From Oryza sativa Japonica Group (taxonomy: Eukaryota; Streptophyta; Magnoliopsida; Poales; Poaceae), in NCBI RefSeq assembly GCF_034140825.1, contig NC_089042.1, forward strand, positions 27,719,501-27,783,500: a stretch of DNA of 64,000 nucleotides, in the 5' to 3' direction. A model generated the notes under the pieces. That model was given only the letters and a program-made list of their open reading frames with translations. It had not been told where the DNA came from and did not search any database. Shown here one piece after another: positions 34,632-46,465 of this stretch. The translations under genes were made by a program, and so were the position numbers. Every line of letters starts with the position of its first letter. The stretch's first letter is position 1.

Positions 34632-34920
34632 TGAGAATTATACAGTATAACGCAGACACTCAACTCACGCACACTCACTCCTATGAGCATTTTCGAAGAC
34701 TCGACCGGCCAATCTATCCTGGAGATTGACGAAGTCACCACAGGATCCATCCTGGAGATTGAAATCACCACATGCGCCTCGCTATCAACGGGTACGTCGC
34801 TTACCACTGAAAGCACAAAGCTGTTAAATCCTGAAAAAATCGCTTCCATGGAAAGTCAAACCTAGAACCTAAGGTGCTACTTAGGCTCGTGTAACCACTA
34901 AGCCACATGCCATTTCGCCA
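34632..34920 (-). mobile_element. tRNA-derived SINE
   Basis: Read on the minus strand, the 5' end carries an A-box-like TGGCTTAGTGG, followed about 35 bases later by a B-box-like GGTTTGACTTTCC. The 3' part has the 'gacttcgtcaatctcc' and 'gcgtgagttgagtg' phrases. It is flanked by a 15-bp target duplication with one mismatch (taatgttataaattt at 34617-34631, taatgttgtaaattt at 34921-34935). It is 289 bp and full-length by appearance. The decayed B box suggests it is an old copy. Confidence 0.8.
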
Positions 34921-35031
34921 TAATGTTGTAAATTTGGTCCAAATGCCCGTACCATGCTAGTCCTTCCGGTGACACTTAATTTACTAAAAATGTGTTCCAC
35001 ACCCAATACTTTATCTCGATTTAACCTAGTA

Positions 35032-35247
35032 CTACCTCTGTCCCAAAATAAGCGCAGTTTTGACCGTTCGTCTTATTTGAAAATTTTTTATGATTACTAT
35101 TTTTATTGTTATTAGATGATAAAACATGAATAGTACTTTATGTGTGACTAATTTTTTTTAAAATTTTCATAAATTTTTCAAATAAGACGGACGGTCAAAC
35201 GTTGGACACGGATTTCAACGACTGCACTTATTTTGGGACGGAGGTAG
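35032..35247. mobile_element. Stowaway-like MITE
   Basis: The termini CTACCTCTGTCCCAAAATAA and, reversed, CTACCTCCGTCCCAAAATAA are flanked by TA at 35030-35031 and 35248-35249. It is 216 bp with strong internal complementarity (ttgaccgttcgtcttattt / aaataagacggacggtcaa). Confidence 0.85.
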
Positions 35248-36083
35248 TACAATGCAGCGTGCTATATGAACTTTTGTGATGAGTATTTATATGCTGCTCT
35301 AGATAAAGAACCCCTAAAAACATAACAGTGCTCCGTACAAAATGGTTAACGGCCTACTACTAATATGGAGATCCTATTATAAAGGTTTCAGCATGGGTAG
35401 GCCTGGTAGGCTGGTACAAGCCTGGGAAGCCGTGGTACAAAGGCATGTACGTTTATCATGTTTGTCTGCTACTAGTACCATGCCAGGCATCTACTGCTAC
35501 CTTGTAGTACAACCATCGTTTATCCTGTTTGTCTGCTATTATGCCAAAATATTTTTAGCTTTTCCTATTTGTTCTAAAATATATTTATTTTTAGAATAAT
35601 CATTATATCAAAGTTTGTGAAAGTAGGAAATAATTGTATTTGGAATAGATAAATTGATTAATAATTGCATTAGGATTTAATAAAGTAGAGTCGTTGTAGT
35701 TTTCTTAGTTTTGTATTGGTATGTGTGGGACAGGAAAAAATAAACTTATTTTGGGATGAGATAGTATTATGCAAGGCTTCTGCTGCTAGCTTGGTACATA
35801 AAAGCATTTATAGGTTGTTTAAAAAAAGGTCAGCCACAAGAGGAAATTAAAACCCCTTAAAGTACTTTAATTAAGAAGAAGCACTCGAAACCGGGGCAAG
35901 AGAAAAGTCACAAATCCCCCCCCCCCCACCAACAACAATATTCCTCGTTAAATGTGAGATGGTTGGAAGTGGAAAGATAGTTAAATGTAAGATGAGAAGA
36001 AACTTGAATGTAATTTTTTATATTTATGGACAAATTTTAAACCCTTGTAACGTTTATATTTATGGATAGAGGGAGTATACTTT

Positions 36084-36230
36084 GGGTGTGTTTAGTTCAC
36101 GCCAAAATTAGAAGTTTGATTGAAATTGGAACGATATGATGAAAAAGTTAAAAGTTTATGTGTATACGAAAGTTTTGATGTGATGGAAAAATTGAAAGTT
36201 TGAAGAAAAAATTGGGAACTAAATCAGGCC
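36084..36230. mobile_element. MITE, family A
   Basis: It begins GGGTGTGTTTAGTTCACG and ends GGAACTAAATCAGGCC. Length and interior match the copies at 14-159, 215-361 and 32898-33044. The target duplication is not clear here. Confidence 0.65.
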
Positions 36231-36941
36231 TCTATTGGCCTCTATTGGAAGGTTTCAAACCTACCACTAGCAGGTATGGGTAACCTGGTAGCCTGGTACA
36301 AAGGCACCCTCGGTGCCCATCATCATCCCATTTGTCTGCTGCTGCTAGAGGCTTGTGCTGGACTGCTGCTAGTCTCTGATTTTATACTTGCCTTCTGTGA
36401 CAAAACATGTGAATTTACGCACCAGAGCACCTTGCATCTCCTTTGGTTAAAGGGGCAACGGATGAATAAAGCGATGTTAGCTAATAGGGGAGTACATCTG
36501 ATACGATCTATCCTCCCGTTCAGTTGGCAGCATAATAATGTTTGTACCTAGGTAGTGTCCAAGAAGTAGCTTTTTATTATTTTACCTTTGCTCTTTAAAA
36601 TCACAACGTGCTGGAAATAGATATCGCAGCAAGGGTTGGAATAACTAAAGAACATCATCACTGTTCAAATCTCCATATTTTATTTGCTTTACCTTTTGCT
36701 TTTTTCCCTCCCCTTTGTTCTCTTTACCTTTTCCTTTTCTTTAATTCCATTTTATTTCTTACTACATCATGTCACGGTGTCACAACTTTTTTCTAGGTTC
36801 TCACTTTAAGCATCTTCTCTTTGCTTCTCGTTGGAGGCAGATAAGCTTCTTATATTAAAAAATTGTAGGGTGGAGTTACCATACTTACTTGCATGCCATA
36901 TCATTCAACTCTTCAACCAGCAAACCTGAGCTCTTGCTGTC

Positions 36942-39900
36942 ATGGCAGGGCTTAGCACCGGAGCAGGTGCTCCAGTTGTGAAGTTATACCATGAGAAATC
37001 CATGATCATGCCTGATGTGTCCAGAGTGCTTGCATGCCTGTATGAGAAAAACATCGAGTTTGAGACTGTCAAGGATTCTTACAAGGACATCCTCAGGCTC
37101 CAGGTACTTTGCTGCCACATTTATGTGTTACTTTCCGTTTTCGGCAACACCCAGAATGTACAACAATAGAAGCAGTTTCTTGGGTTTATATATTTATATC
37201 TCATTTCGAGTTTTTATTTTGTTCTGTGACTGTAGGCATCGAGGAGTGTTCCAGTTCCATTCTACGATGGACCCACATTTCTACAAGGTAACAATGTTTG
37301 TTGCACAATCTAGCCTGTCTTAATTTGGCAAGGTGTGTGATGTATCCATGGTTTAGGTAAGCTTGCATGGCTAAAGGAACATAGCTTTTTTTTTGGTTAA
37401 TCACAAATCCTAGAATGAGATGCTTGTTACCTGTATCAGCATGCGTGCCTTGTAGATGAGACATTTTTGAACCGAATCAAATAAGTTGAATTCAATTTAT
37501 GTCTTGTGCATCCACCCTGCAAATGATTGGTGCAGGAATTTTAAACCTGTAGATGAAATGAAATTGACATGTCAATCAATAGCCATGTGATCTCAGAAGA
37601 TTGACATTATTCATTATTTCAGGATGAAAATAATTAATATAACAGTAGACTTAAAATGAAACAAAGAAAGAATGATTCTCAGCATTCTGGTTTTCAGAAA
37701 CTTAGGTGCTACACCATATCATGTCCCCTTTCATTTCAAAATTCCATTTAAAGTGGAAATAGTTGGCAGACCCTGTTCATCAAAATGTAGTGCCATTGTG
37801 CAACCACTGTGTACCATGTCGTGCATTCATCATTAGCGGCAATTTGTTTCATGATTACGGTTTGAACATGAAATGAAATGCTGAATGTATGTCTAAAAAC
37901 TGGTTCGAAAATAAAAACCTCATGAAGCACTCAAGTGGAAAGAGAGGTACATTTCACATTCTAGCAAGTATATCATGGTTGTACTAGCAGGATTCATGGT
38001 GCCAAAATAAACAAATGCTTCTTAGCATGTATTAATCATGTGAATTGGCAACTGAAATCACACTATCTAAAACTATCTCAATTTTCTCAACTGAGGTTAT
38101 GTAGGACATACACTGTCCACAGAAACCAGAAATATAGTAATGGTGCATCTTCAGTCTTCAATCAGAATATGGTACTGACCCTTCTTACCTGCAGAATCAA
38201 GAGCAATTTGCCGCTACATAGCAGAAACCTATGAACAGCGTGGGTATCCTTTCCTGCTGGGAAAGGATGTTCTGGAGAGGGCTTCCATTGAACAATGGCT
38301 CCGTCATGAGGAGCATGCGTTTGATCCTCCGAGCCGGGCATTGTTTTGCCACCTGGCCTTTCCTGTGCAGGATGACGACGATGATGATATCAACACAGAG
38401 AAAAGAAAACTGGAAGAAGTCCTTGAAGTCTATGAACAAAGGCTTGGTGAGAGTGAGTTCCTTGCTGGGAACAAGTTCACCCTTGCTGACCTTGTTCACT
38501 TGCCAAACACCCACCACCTTGTGACATCTGAATTTGCCTACCTGTATGACTCAAGGAAGAATGTGCAGAGGTGGTGGGATACAATCTCCAACCGCCAATC
38601 TTGGAAGCAGGTGCTGAAGGATATGAACAGAGTGGAGGAGGAATACCAAATGGAACTAGAGCAGCAGGAGGAGCAGTGGCAGACAGAGCTTCCCCAAACA
38701 TCTGTTGGCCACACCATTCGCTTAGACCCTCGGCAGACGACTAGCACTGAGTCACGGACAGTACTAGTCCCACCTCCCAGTGCTGGTATGATCTCAACCT
38801 CATTTTCATCACAAAGAGAGCAACCTCTGCCCTCTGAAACAATCCGCCAAGATAAACCCTCACCTAGAAAAGAAAGCAACTTCTTTACTACCACAGAGAA
38901 AACTCCATCAACCCCAAGGTCTAGAGCTCCTACAACTCAGAAACAGCCTAGCAGTACCTTCTTCACCCCATCTACCACCCCCAAAATTCCTCAGAGAACA
39001 GATACTGATATATCCAGCTCCAAAGATGCCCCATACCAAACCAAACCTAGTGAAACAACATCGAAAGAAGCTCATGATAAATCCCATCTCTCTGGCTTTT
39101 TTAAGGCTAGGAGCCATACCGATGAAACAGCAACTCCTACAAAACATAGTCCACAAGAAGACTCGAAAACTTCTACCAAGATACCCAAAACACGTGATAT
39201 CAGTGAGGCAGTCGGTCCTAATAGTCCAATATCAACCAAAGCTCCCCATGAAATTGATGAACGTGCCAGTGTTGATCCCCGCTTTGACAAGCCAGCTCCA
39301 TATACCAAGCCTACCACAAACATACCACAAACTTCTTCTGGAAGGCCTTCTGCACAGAGAGATCTAGGCACTTCTCCTGGCACTGAGGCAGACAAAACAT
39401 CTTCTGATCTGGGAGGTGGTGTTCAGTCTCCTTATGCACAGGGACGTGCTGAGCAAGTGAAGAAAACCTCATCTGATCAGAGAGGTTCTGAAACTGCACA
39501 ACCAGCTCAACCCCGTGGCATCCAGCAATTCACCAAGGATGCTAGACAGGCTGATCAAAACAGGATAGCTGCATCACCACGTCAACAACCATCAGGTGAG
39601 CAAAATGTCCATAAGCAATTTATAGCACCACCAATTCTGAAAATACCTGACTTGTCAACAATGCAACCAGAGTCTCAAGAAGACACTCATAACATCATGA
39701 GTGAAGATGAAAGATTCTCTACCAAGAGGCTCCGGAAGATGATGGAGGAAAGTGAAAAGGAAGCACAAGAAGTTAAATCACAGCCTACAGATTTTCGACC
39801 TTCAAAGGAGGAAACACCATCTATCTATAAGAATCCCTCAGATGTGCAAGACAGAACCATTTTGGATGATAGAAAAAGTGGTAGATCTCCGTCAGCTGGC

Positions 39901-42273
39901 ACACGAGCTCCTGACTATCCAACAAGTGCTGCTGAAAGAAGAGTTGCTTCACAACCAAAAGAAGGAATGCCATATGATGATCGTGGTGCCACTAAACCAC
40001 AAAAATCACCATCCATCAATGAGCAAGAAAAAATTCCAGTAGTGCCAAGCCAAGCGCCACCAGCCAGTTCAGGGAAAGCTTCCGAATCATTAAAGGAAGT
40101 TTCCCCTGATGATGGCTTGGCTCAAGTATCCACCATCAATCAATGGAGACAAACCTCTGCACCTCCTCCAACCAAACTAGCAGCTCCTGATGCTCCTAGA
40201 AATGTTGGGTTGGCCAAAACAGAAGGTGTTGACAAGAGGACACAGCCAAGCACAACAAAGGAAACCCCAAGGAATGATAGAAATGTTTTAGCAACAGGGC
40301 AAGGAGCTGATCGTGGAGTTGGTAATGAACAATATGACAAGAATTCCATCGATGAAAGAGCACCACAAATGACACCAAGGCAAGCAGCACCTTCTGTCAC
40401 TCAGCGTGCTTCAGCATCAATCCAAGAAAGAATTAGTGGTGCCCGTGGCGCTAGTGATGATATGTTTGGAAAAACATCAAGTGCTGATCAAAGCAACACT
40501 CCAGCCATACCAAAGCAAACAACAGTTCAAGGAGCAACCCCTGATGTTCGTGGTACTAGTTATGCTGACAGAGAGATGAAACTTCCTGCTGATGAAAAGG
40601 CAACAGCAAACAAGCAGAAGCCAGTTTCAAGTTCCCAACAGACAATTGAACCAATTAGAGGAGGAACTCCTACCTCATATGGCAGTACTGATGATGACTT
40701 GGCCAAGACATCAAGAGCTAATGAAAGACAAACGCCACCTTCAAAGGCGCAAGCACCAGCATCCAACAGACAGAGTGCTTCTACAGCTCTCCAAGGAGGC
40801 ACACCTGATGCTCGTGGGGAAAATACAGCAGTCAAACCATCAGTCACTTCTCCAACAGGTATGCCTACTTCATCAAGAAGACAAGAACCAACTCCATCAG
40901 TCACTTCTCCAACAGGCGTGCCTACTTCACCAAGAAGACAAGAACCAACTCCTGACACTCAACGTCGTCGCGCAGCAGGTAAAGTAACCCCCACTAAAAG
41001 AAAATTTGCTCAATTCAATCAAGTAGAGTTCCATGTATATGCATGCTCAGCAGCAGGTCAAGGAATACGGTGGAACGACTAAACATCACCACAAAACAGG
41101 CAGCAATACCTTCTGCAAAAAGATAGTAGTTTCCAAATTTCTAGATGAGTTTGAAAATCCCAAAATCTTATAGCAAAATGCTGCATTTATATTGGCACTC
41201 CAGCATTTTCAACACTGAAAAAATCATTTCTCATATTTGCATTTTGTTGGAATGCTTAGCTCAATGTCGATTTGGATATTTGGTTCATCCTCTAAATTTA
41301 GTCACAATGTGCTATTGCCTATTAGGATTATGAGTCCCTGTCCTAAGGAAAGAAAATCCTATATATTCTTTTGAACTGTATGTTTAATGTGTGGGTTGAT
41401 CATGGCTTATTGATTTGATGACATAACACAGATCAAATGCCATCCCAAGCTCCACTTCCGTCTTCCTTCAGTACAAGGAACAAGGAGAATGGTATTTCTG
41501 AAGCTGGTCAAACCAACACAGTAGCACCTGATGGGCTGCCAGGTCCGGGAGTTCCCAAAGATGCTGGACCACAGGTTGCAGGACCTTCAGTCGTGAAATC
41601 ACAGAAGAACATGAATGAAGCATACAACGATGGACCATCCACACAGCAGTTGCCAAATGATCAGTATAGGTCTCAGCCAAGAGAAGCCAAGGAAGAGCAA
41701 GGAGCTGATGCAGCACTAATCAATGAAATTGGCAAGGCCCAAAAGGATGATTTGTTGGCAAATCCAAATCAAAGTAGCACTGGAAGAGTTCAACCAACAT
41801 CAACTGAAGAAACATCCAAGCAGCAACTGCAATCCGGGCTGAACAAGCCTATATCATCTAAAGATGGCAAAGAAACAGTAAGCTATGGCAGCTCAGCAAC
41901 GTCCAGAGAAATGCTACCTTCTATTCCTGATAAGAGCATGAGAGTGCAGCAACCGCAAGGTGACAAGTCCAGCTACTCCAGTATATCACAAGAAGACAAT
42001 GTGAAGCAAGGGTCTCAAGCTGCACTGCAGGGATCTGGAAATGAGCAGCCTAAGAAAAGGGACCTCCTTGCAAATGCTGATGAGAAAATCAGAGGAACTA
42101 CAGGAGAAGCCTTACAAAAGTCTGATGAAGGGCGGATCTCCTCTAATACTGAGCAAATGAAAAGCAACAGAAATAACAGCAAACCAGATGGCTCAACTGA
42201 ACCCACTTCATTTGATGGCAATGAAGGTAATCTTCCTGAGTCACAGAGGCGTGGCTCATCAAGCAACCCGTAA
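36942..42273 (+). CDS. Phi-class-like GST domain fused to a long disordered tail (1,279 aa)
   Basis: Exons 36942-37103, 37236-37287, 38195-40978 and 41432-42273 (3,840 bp) join in phase. Residues 1-71 are a GST thioredoxin-like domain and residues 72-215 the helical C-terminal domain (ESRAICRYIAE, FTLADLVHLP). The exon layout of the first three exons is the one usual for plant phi GSTs, which are about 215 residues long. Here exon 3 does not stop but runs on for 710 codons, and exon 4 adds 280. The tail (216-1279) is rich in Ser, Thr, Pro, Gln and charge, has almost no hydrophobic blocks and contains degenerate repeats. The residue at the usual catalytic Ser appears to be Met, and the NPFGQ segment is missing. 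If intron 3 is kept, the protein ends at 41082 instead. The role is unknown; detoxification should not be assumed. Confidence 0.85.
40838..40951 (+). repeat. 57-bp tandem repeat in the GST-fusion tail
   Basis: Two adjacent 57-base units encode PSVTSPTGMPTSSRRQEPT and PSVTSPTGVPTSPRRQEPT. They differ at only a few bases, so the duplication is recent. It keeps the frame. Confidence 0.85.
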
Positions 42274-43020
42274 AATGCTTCATCAGCTCATTTTCTTTCA
42301 CCATCTCTGCCGTACTGCTATCTACTTCCCTATTTTCACATAATAAGGTCACCTATACACCAGCGGACCAGCCATACCAGTCCATGTTGTCTACTCTGCA
42401 TGTTTATTATTCCTTCCCAGTGGTGCAGTATTGTTCATTACTTGAACAATGACTTGTTCAGATGTCAAAGTTCTTAATTTAATCTTGTTTTGAATAATGT
42501 GAATGCAATATAGCATTCTCCATATGAACCCTATCTCTTTGTAAGTTATCCATGCGCATTCACCTTAATTATCTATTATATGGTATTAATTGTTCTGGAA
42601 TCACATCCATGCATTACCAATGTGTCATTAACCCATTACCAGTTAGGATATCTCTTAACCAAAAAAAACTTGGAAAGATTGCCTCCATTCCCTAGTAAGT
42701 GGCAAGCTACATAGATGCTCAGCCAGAGGTAAATATTTAAATCAAACAGAAAGGTAGGGGGAAATGAATTCTTCATTGTATATATCGTCACATCACAGAT
42801 GCACACATGTTAGAGTAGCTTAATTTAGTACTTATGTCATAGTTAAAGCTTAAGTGTGGATATTTTGCCACCTTCCTAACAACATTAATTTAACTATCTG
42901 GAATACATTGCAGCATCCTAGGCCTTGCTCGTGGAAATATGATTAACTCCTCAACAGATTGACCTTAGACTGCTAATATAACAACTGTACAATAAGCTCA
43001 ACAAACAGCATAGTGGCCAC

Positions 43021-43260
43021 TGTTATGGGCACAACTCAGCCCATCTCATGCATTCAGTTAGTTTGTTAGGCTTTGTTAGATAGGGTTGTTAGGAGCCTGC
43101 TCTATATAAGGAGAGGCATGGCAGTAAATTGGAATCAATCAAGAAAGAAAGTTAAACCTATCTCTGGTCTCCCCCTTCTCTGTTTGTCTCACCAGGCTCC
43201 AGGGCGGCGAGGCTGCAGGCCTCACCCTCCTGTCCAAGCACCAGCGTATCCACACCCACA
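43021..43260 (+). mobile_element. Possible LTR-like fragment
   Basis: It begins 'tgttatgggcac', has a TATA-type 'ctatataagg' at about 43101 and an 'atcaatcaagaaag' stretch, and looks like the promoter part of a small LTR. It is a broken remnant without confirmed ends or target duplication. Confidence 0.25.
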
Positions 43261-43347
43261 ACAGACCCCAAATTGGATGTTGTAGGAATAGTGTTACTCC
43301 CGCCTGTAGACTCATCTGTGTGAATCTGAACCAAAAATTCTCCCTAA

Positions 43348-43667
43348 GGCCTTGTTCGGTTACACAAGGATTCAATCTGGGCTGGGAATGACAAGTATAG
43401 TAAGAAATTTATGATAGATACAACGAGAGACCGGGATTTATTCCGAGCCGGGAACCAATTTACTCATGATAGGGACAATAAGAGACCGGGAATCAATCCA
43501 CTAGTCAAGAGGTGTGGAACTAATCCAGATGTTTTGTTGTACCTAATATGAGTAAATTGGTTCCCGACCCGGAATAAATCCCGGTCTCTTGTTGTACCTA
43601 TTATAAATTTCTTGTTATACCTATCATTCCCAGCCCGGAACGAATCCTTGTGTAACCGAACAAGGCC
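43348..43667. mobile_element. Foldback Tourist-like element
   Basis: The ends GGCCTTGTTCGGTTACACAA are perfect inverted repeats between TAA at 43345-43347 and 43668-43670. Complementarity continues almost throughout the 320 bp (for example ccgggatttattccg and cggaataaatcccgg), with a loop near 43510-43530. Confidence 0.85.
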
Positions 43668-44463
43668 TAAATAGATAGATAGAAGTGCAAAAAGATGGGA
43701 CCTGGTATGCTGTTGTTGAAAATCTCCATATGAAACAGAAACCAGTAGCATTAATAACAAGTTAACAACACATGGAACAATGTTACTCTATCAGATGTTG
43801 GCTTCACTAATTCTTGATGACTAACAGCATAGCAAAACCAGCAGCATAGACAAGTTTGTCATCAGCCAACTGAACTTCAGAAAATTTTAAGTTGGATAAC
43901 ATCTCCATGTGAAGGGAAGAATAATACATGCAAAGCAAACTACAGTTGAAAAATGATAATCCAACTTAACATAAGGGAGGAATATGCTAGGTACTTATTG
44001 AGTTATTGATTTTTTTTTCTTGTTTCATGAAAAAACACAGCATAAAGAACTTGTTGGACATACTTGACATAGAGTGTGAAAAATCACCCCAAGTCTTACT
44101 CTTTTTTATTAACAAAAGAACATATATTAACAAACATGTGATGTGAGACATGATGTACAAATCACTTCTTACATGTTGTGAGACAAATCATGGAAAAATA
44201 GCACTGTTGCAAAGTTTGGAACAAATAAAAATAGTGAAATGAACAAAAAATTATTGAATAATACCGCACAAATCATTCTCAAGTAATGGATCAATTCAAG
44301 TAGAATCTGTGGGATTTATCTATAACTTAGTGGACAACCTACAGAACTCGAGTCATGACTAAGCAATCAGCTGAGAAAAATGCACCAAAGTGACTTACTC
44401 TAAGAAACAAAAGGATCATTCCATTCCTGAACTCAGCTTTTAGCCCAAGATTAGAGTCAATCT

Positions 44464-44763
44464 AAAGTCCACAAAAATCATGAGCCCGAGAATAATGGAT
44501 TTTTAGGAAAATACATTCGCTCCTCATAGGGTCAAACTGTTTTCGAACTATATTAGCCGAAGCCGACAATTCATAGCAAAGTATGATAAAAATCTCAATC
44601 ACACCATCATAGTAAAGTCCACAAAAATCATGAGCCCCAGAATAATGGATTTTTAGGAAAATTCATTCGCTCCTCATAGGGTCAAACTGTTTTCTAACTA
44701 TATTAGCCGAAGCCGACAATTCATAGCAAAGTATGATAAAAATCTCAATCACACCATCATAGT
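44464..44763. repeat. Recent tandem duplication, 2 x 150 bp
   Basis: The unit beginning aaagtccacaaaaatcatga at 44464 is repeated at 44614 with only about three to five differences over 150 bases. It is non-coding. Confidence 0.92.
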
Positions 44764-45101
44764 TGAGAACTCCCATTGCCTAAATATGACATGTAAAATC
44801 AGAATGAAATTTGTGCGATGGATCGACTGGGACTCGATGGGGCTCAGATTCAGTAAACTACTCCCTGGCTGGCATTGCTAGCACACAAGTCATAGATCGA
44901 GGAATCTCTCTCTCCTAGCTCCGAGTAAGACCTATGACCCCCGGACTGGTTGGATGAAAGAGGGTGTGAGCCCTGGGAACGCGAATGAGGAAGGGAGGGG
45001 GGATGGAGGAGGGGGACACGTACTTACACCCGCGAGGCAACGGGTTCCCCTCATCTGCATCCGCCAGGGCCACGGCGAGCGAGCATCGTCGCCGGTGCGG
45101 C

Positions 45102-45230
45102 GGAGCAGACCCCAACTTCCGCGACTCCGACGGCCGCACGGCGATGCACAATTGCACATCGCCGCCTGCGAGGGGCATGCCGCAGCCGCAGCCGCCGCCG
45201 CCGCTAGACGGCTAGACGCCCACCTCCCCG
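45102..45230 (+). pseudogene. Broken ankyrin-repeat gene fragment
   Basis: From 45102 the frame reads GADPNFRDSDGRTAMH. From 45155 a different frame reads HIAACEGHAAAA. Together these are one ankyrin repeat as in plant ankyrin-kinase (ILK/VIK-like) proteins. The two halves are out of frame because of a short insertion with the repeated string tgcaca at about 45145-45158. The fragment lies in a GC-rich island (44940-45330) with no other recognisable exon, so it is a truncated copy rather than a gene. It may be transposon-captured or a decayed duplicate. Confidence 0.5.
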
Positions 45231-46465
45231 CCACGCCCGCCGCCGCCACCGGCCACTGCCCGCCACGCCCGCGAGCCGACGGCGTCCTTGAGAGGAGAGG
45301 TCTCGGGAGAGAGGGAGAGGTGGGAGAGAGCATGACGGATGGGCCCACGTCAGGGGTATTTTGGTCGGGAAAAAAATAAAATTGAGCAAAAACTTTCTAT
45401 TCACAAAAAAGAACTAAAATGGCATTTTGGTAAACACATCTCAATTTAGTGTGACATTACAATGAATCAGTTTGAAGCGATGGCAATCCAGCGAAACCAC
45501 TCTTTTACGATGGTATAATCCTAAATTTCTCGCCAGGAGAATCGGAGAAGAGCTCCGCGCCCTCGTCCATGCTACGGTGCCGCCGCGGTGGGCGATGAGT
45601 AGTATCCCCAATTCCCCATTGGTAATCTTGTCTCAAAGAGGATGAATGGATGTGCCTATGTCTCGCGGTTCATCATCTTCTCCTTAATTTACGCTTGGCT
45701 GGGAAGTGGATTTTTGTCCCTCGAGGGGACATCCTCTCATTTTGTGCCTGTCATTAAAAAGCTATCAAAAAATTTTAAAAATTTATCAAGATAGATTAAT
45801 ATATAATATATCTTATTGCAAACATGCGAGTTAAAATTCGACTTATACAATTGGAAAAAAATAAATTTGACCGTGAATTACGCGTTCTATTCATAGTCAA
45901 ATTTATTGTTTTTTTTCTACTTGTATAAGTTGAATTTGAATTTACATGTTTGTGAAAGCAACATATCTCATATTGATCTATCTTACTAAATTTTTTTAAA
46001 AAAATTTGATGATTTTTTAAGTGGCATGTAAAAATGAGGGGATAACCTTGAGGGATGAATGGAGTTTTCACCTTGGTCACTAGCTCACTGCTCAGCCCAA
46101 CTCCAAGAAGATGGCTCATTGCAATGCAACAGACAACAGTCGCGCGCGGATGGAGCCAGGCGGAGCATGATGCGAAAGCCACCTGCCTATTCCGGGGCGA
46201 GGCATCGTCTCCCCGGCCACCGCCACCACGAGACTCATGGCCGTCCCTCCAATTTCTACCTTTTGCATGATGCATCTATCGTGCATGCATGAACACGCGG
46301 CCGGCGCAGCTAGCTAGCTAGCACGTAAACACACTGCACACACCTGCAGGAGGCCGGAACTAAGTTTGCCGAGCGATCAAACGGCGAGCCGGCGATCGCC
46401 GTAGCCTTCTTCCTCGGCGGCGGTGCGGCCGGCTGCCGATCGGCCGGGGCATATATGCAAGCAAG
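45231..46465. other. Spacer before the CHX gene
   Basis: After the ankyrin fragment and its GC-rich island there is no gene. A family D MITE occupies 45706-46071, and the last 390 bases are the presumed CHX promoter and leader, in which I see no clear TATA box. Confidence 0.5.
45706..46071. mobile_element. MITE, family D
   Basis: It runs from GTGGATTTTTGTCCCT to GAGTTTTCAC, with the same internal phrases as 21388-21756 (aacatgcgagttaaaattcg, acttatacaatt). It is about 366 bp. The target duplication is not certain. Confidence 0.65.

Larger units (their letters stand above)
31540..36941. other. Long spacer before the GST gene
   Basis: I see no gene. It contains a Tourist-like MITE (32014-32398), a local duplication with an inserted MITE (32855-33290), a foldback element (34228-34363), a SINE (34632-34920), a Stowaway MITE (35032-35247) and a family A MITE (36084-36230). 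The direct repeat 'tctattggcc' follows at 36231-36248. Confidence 0.55.
42274..44925. other. Spacer after the GST-fusion gene
   Basis: No gene is seen. It contains the 3' UTR of the GST fusion, a possible LTR-like fragment (43021-43260), a foldback Tourist-like element (43348-43667) and a 150-bp tandem duplication (44464-44763). Confidence 0.55.

Noticed and set aside
34860-34920. Apparent tRNA gene boxes on the minus strand
   Set aside because: The A and B boxes belong to a SINE with a 15-bp target duplication. The region does not fold into a tRNA cloverleaf with an anticodon I can read.
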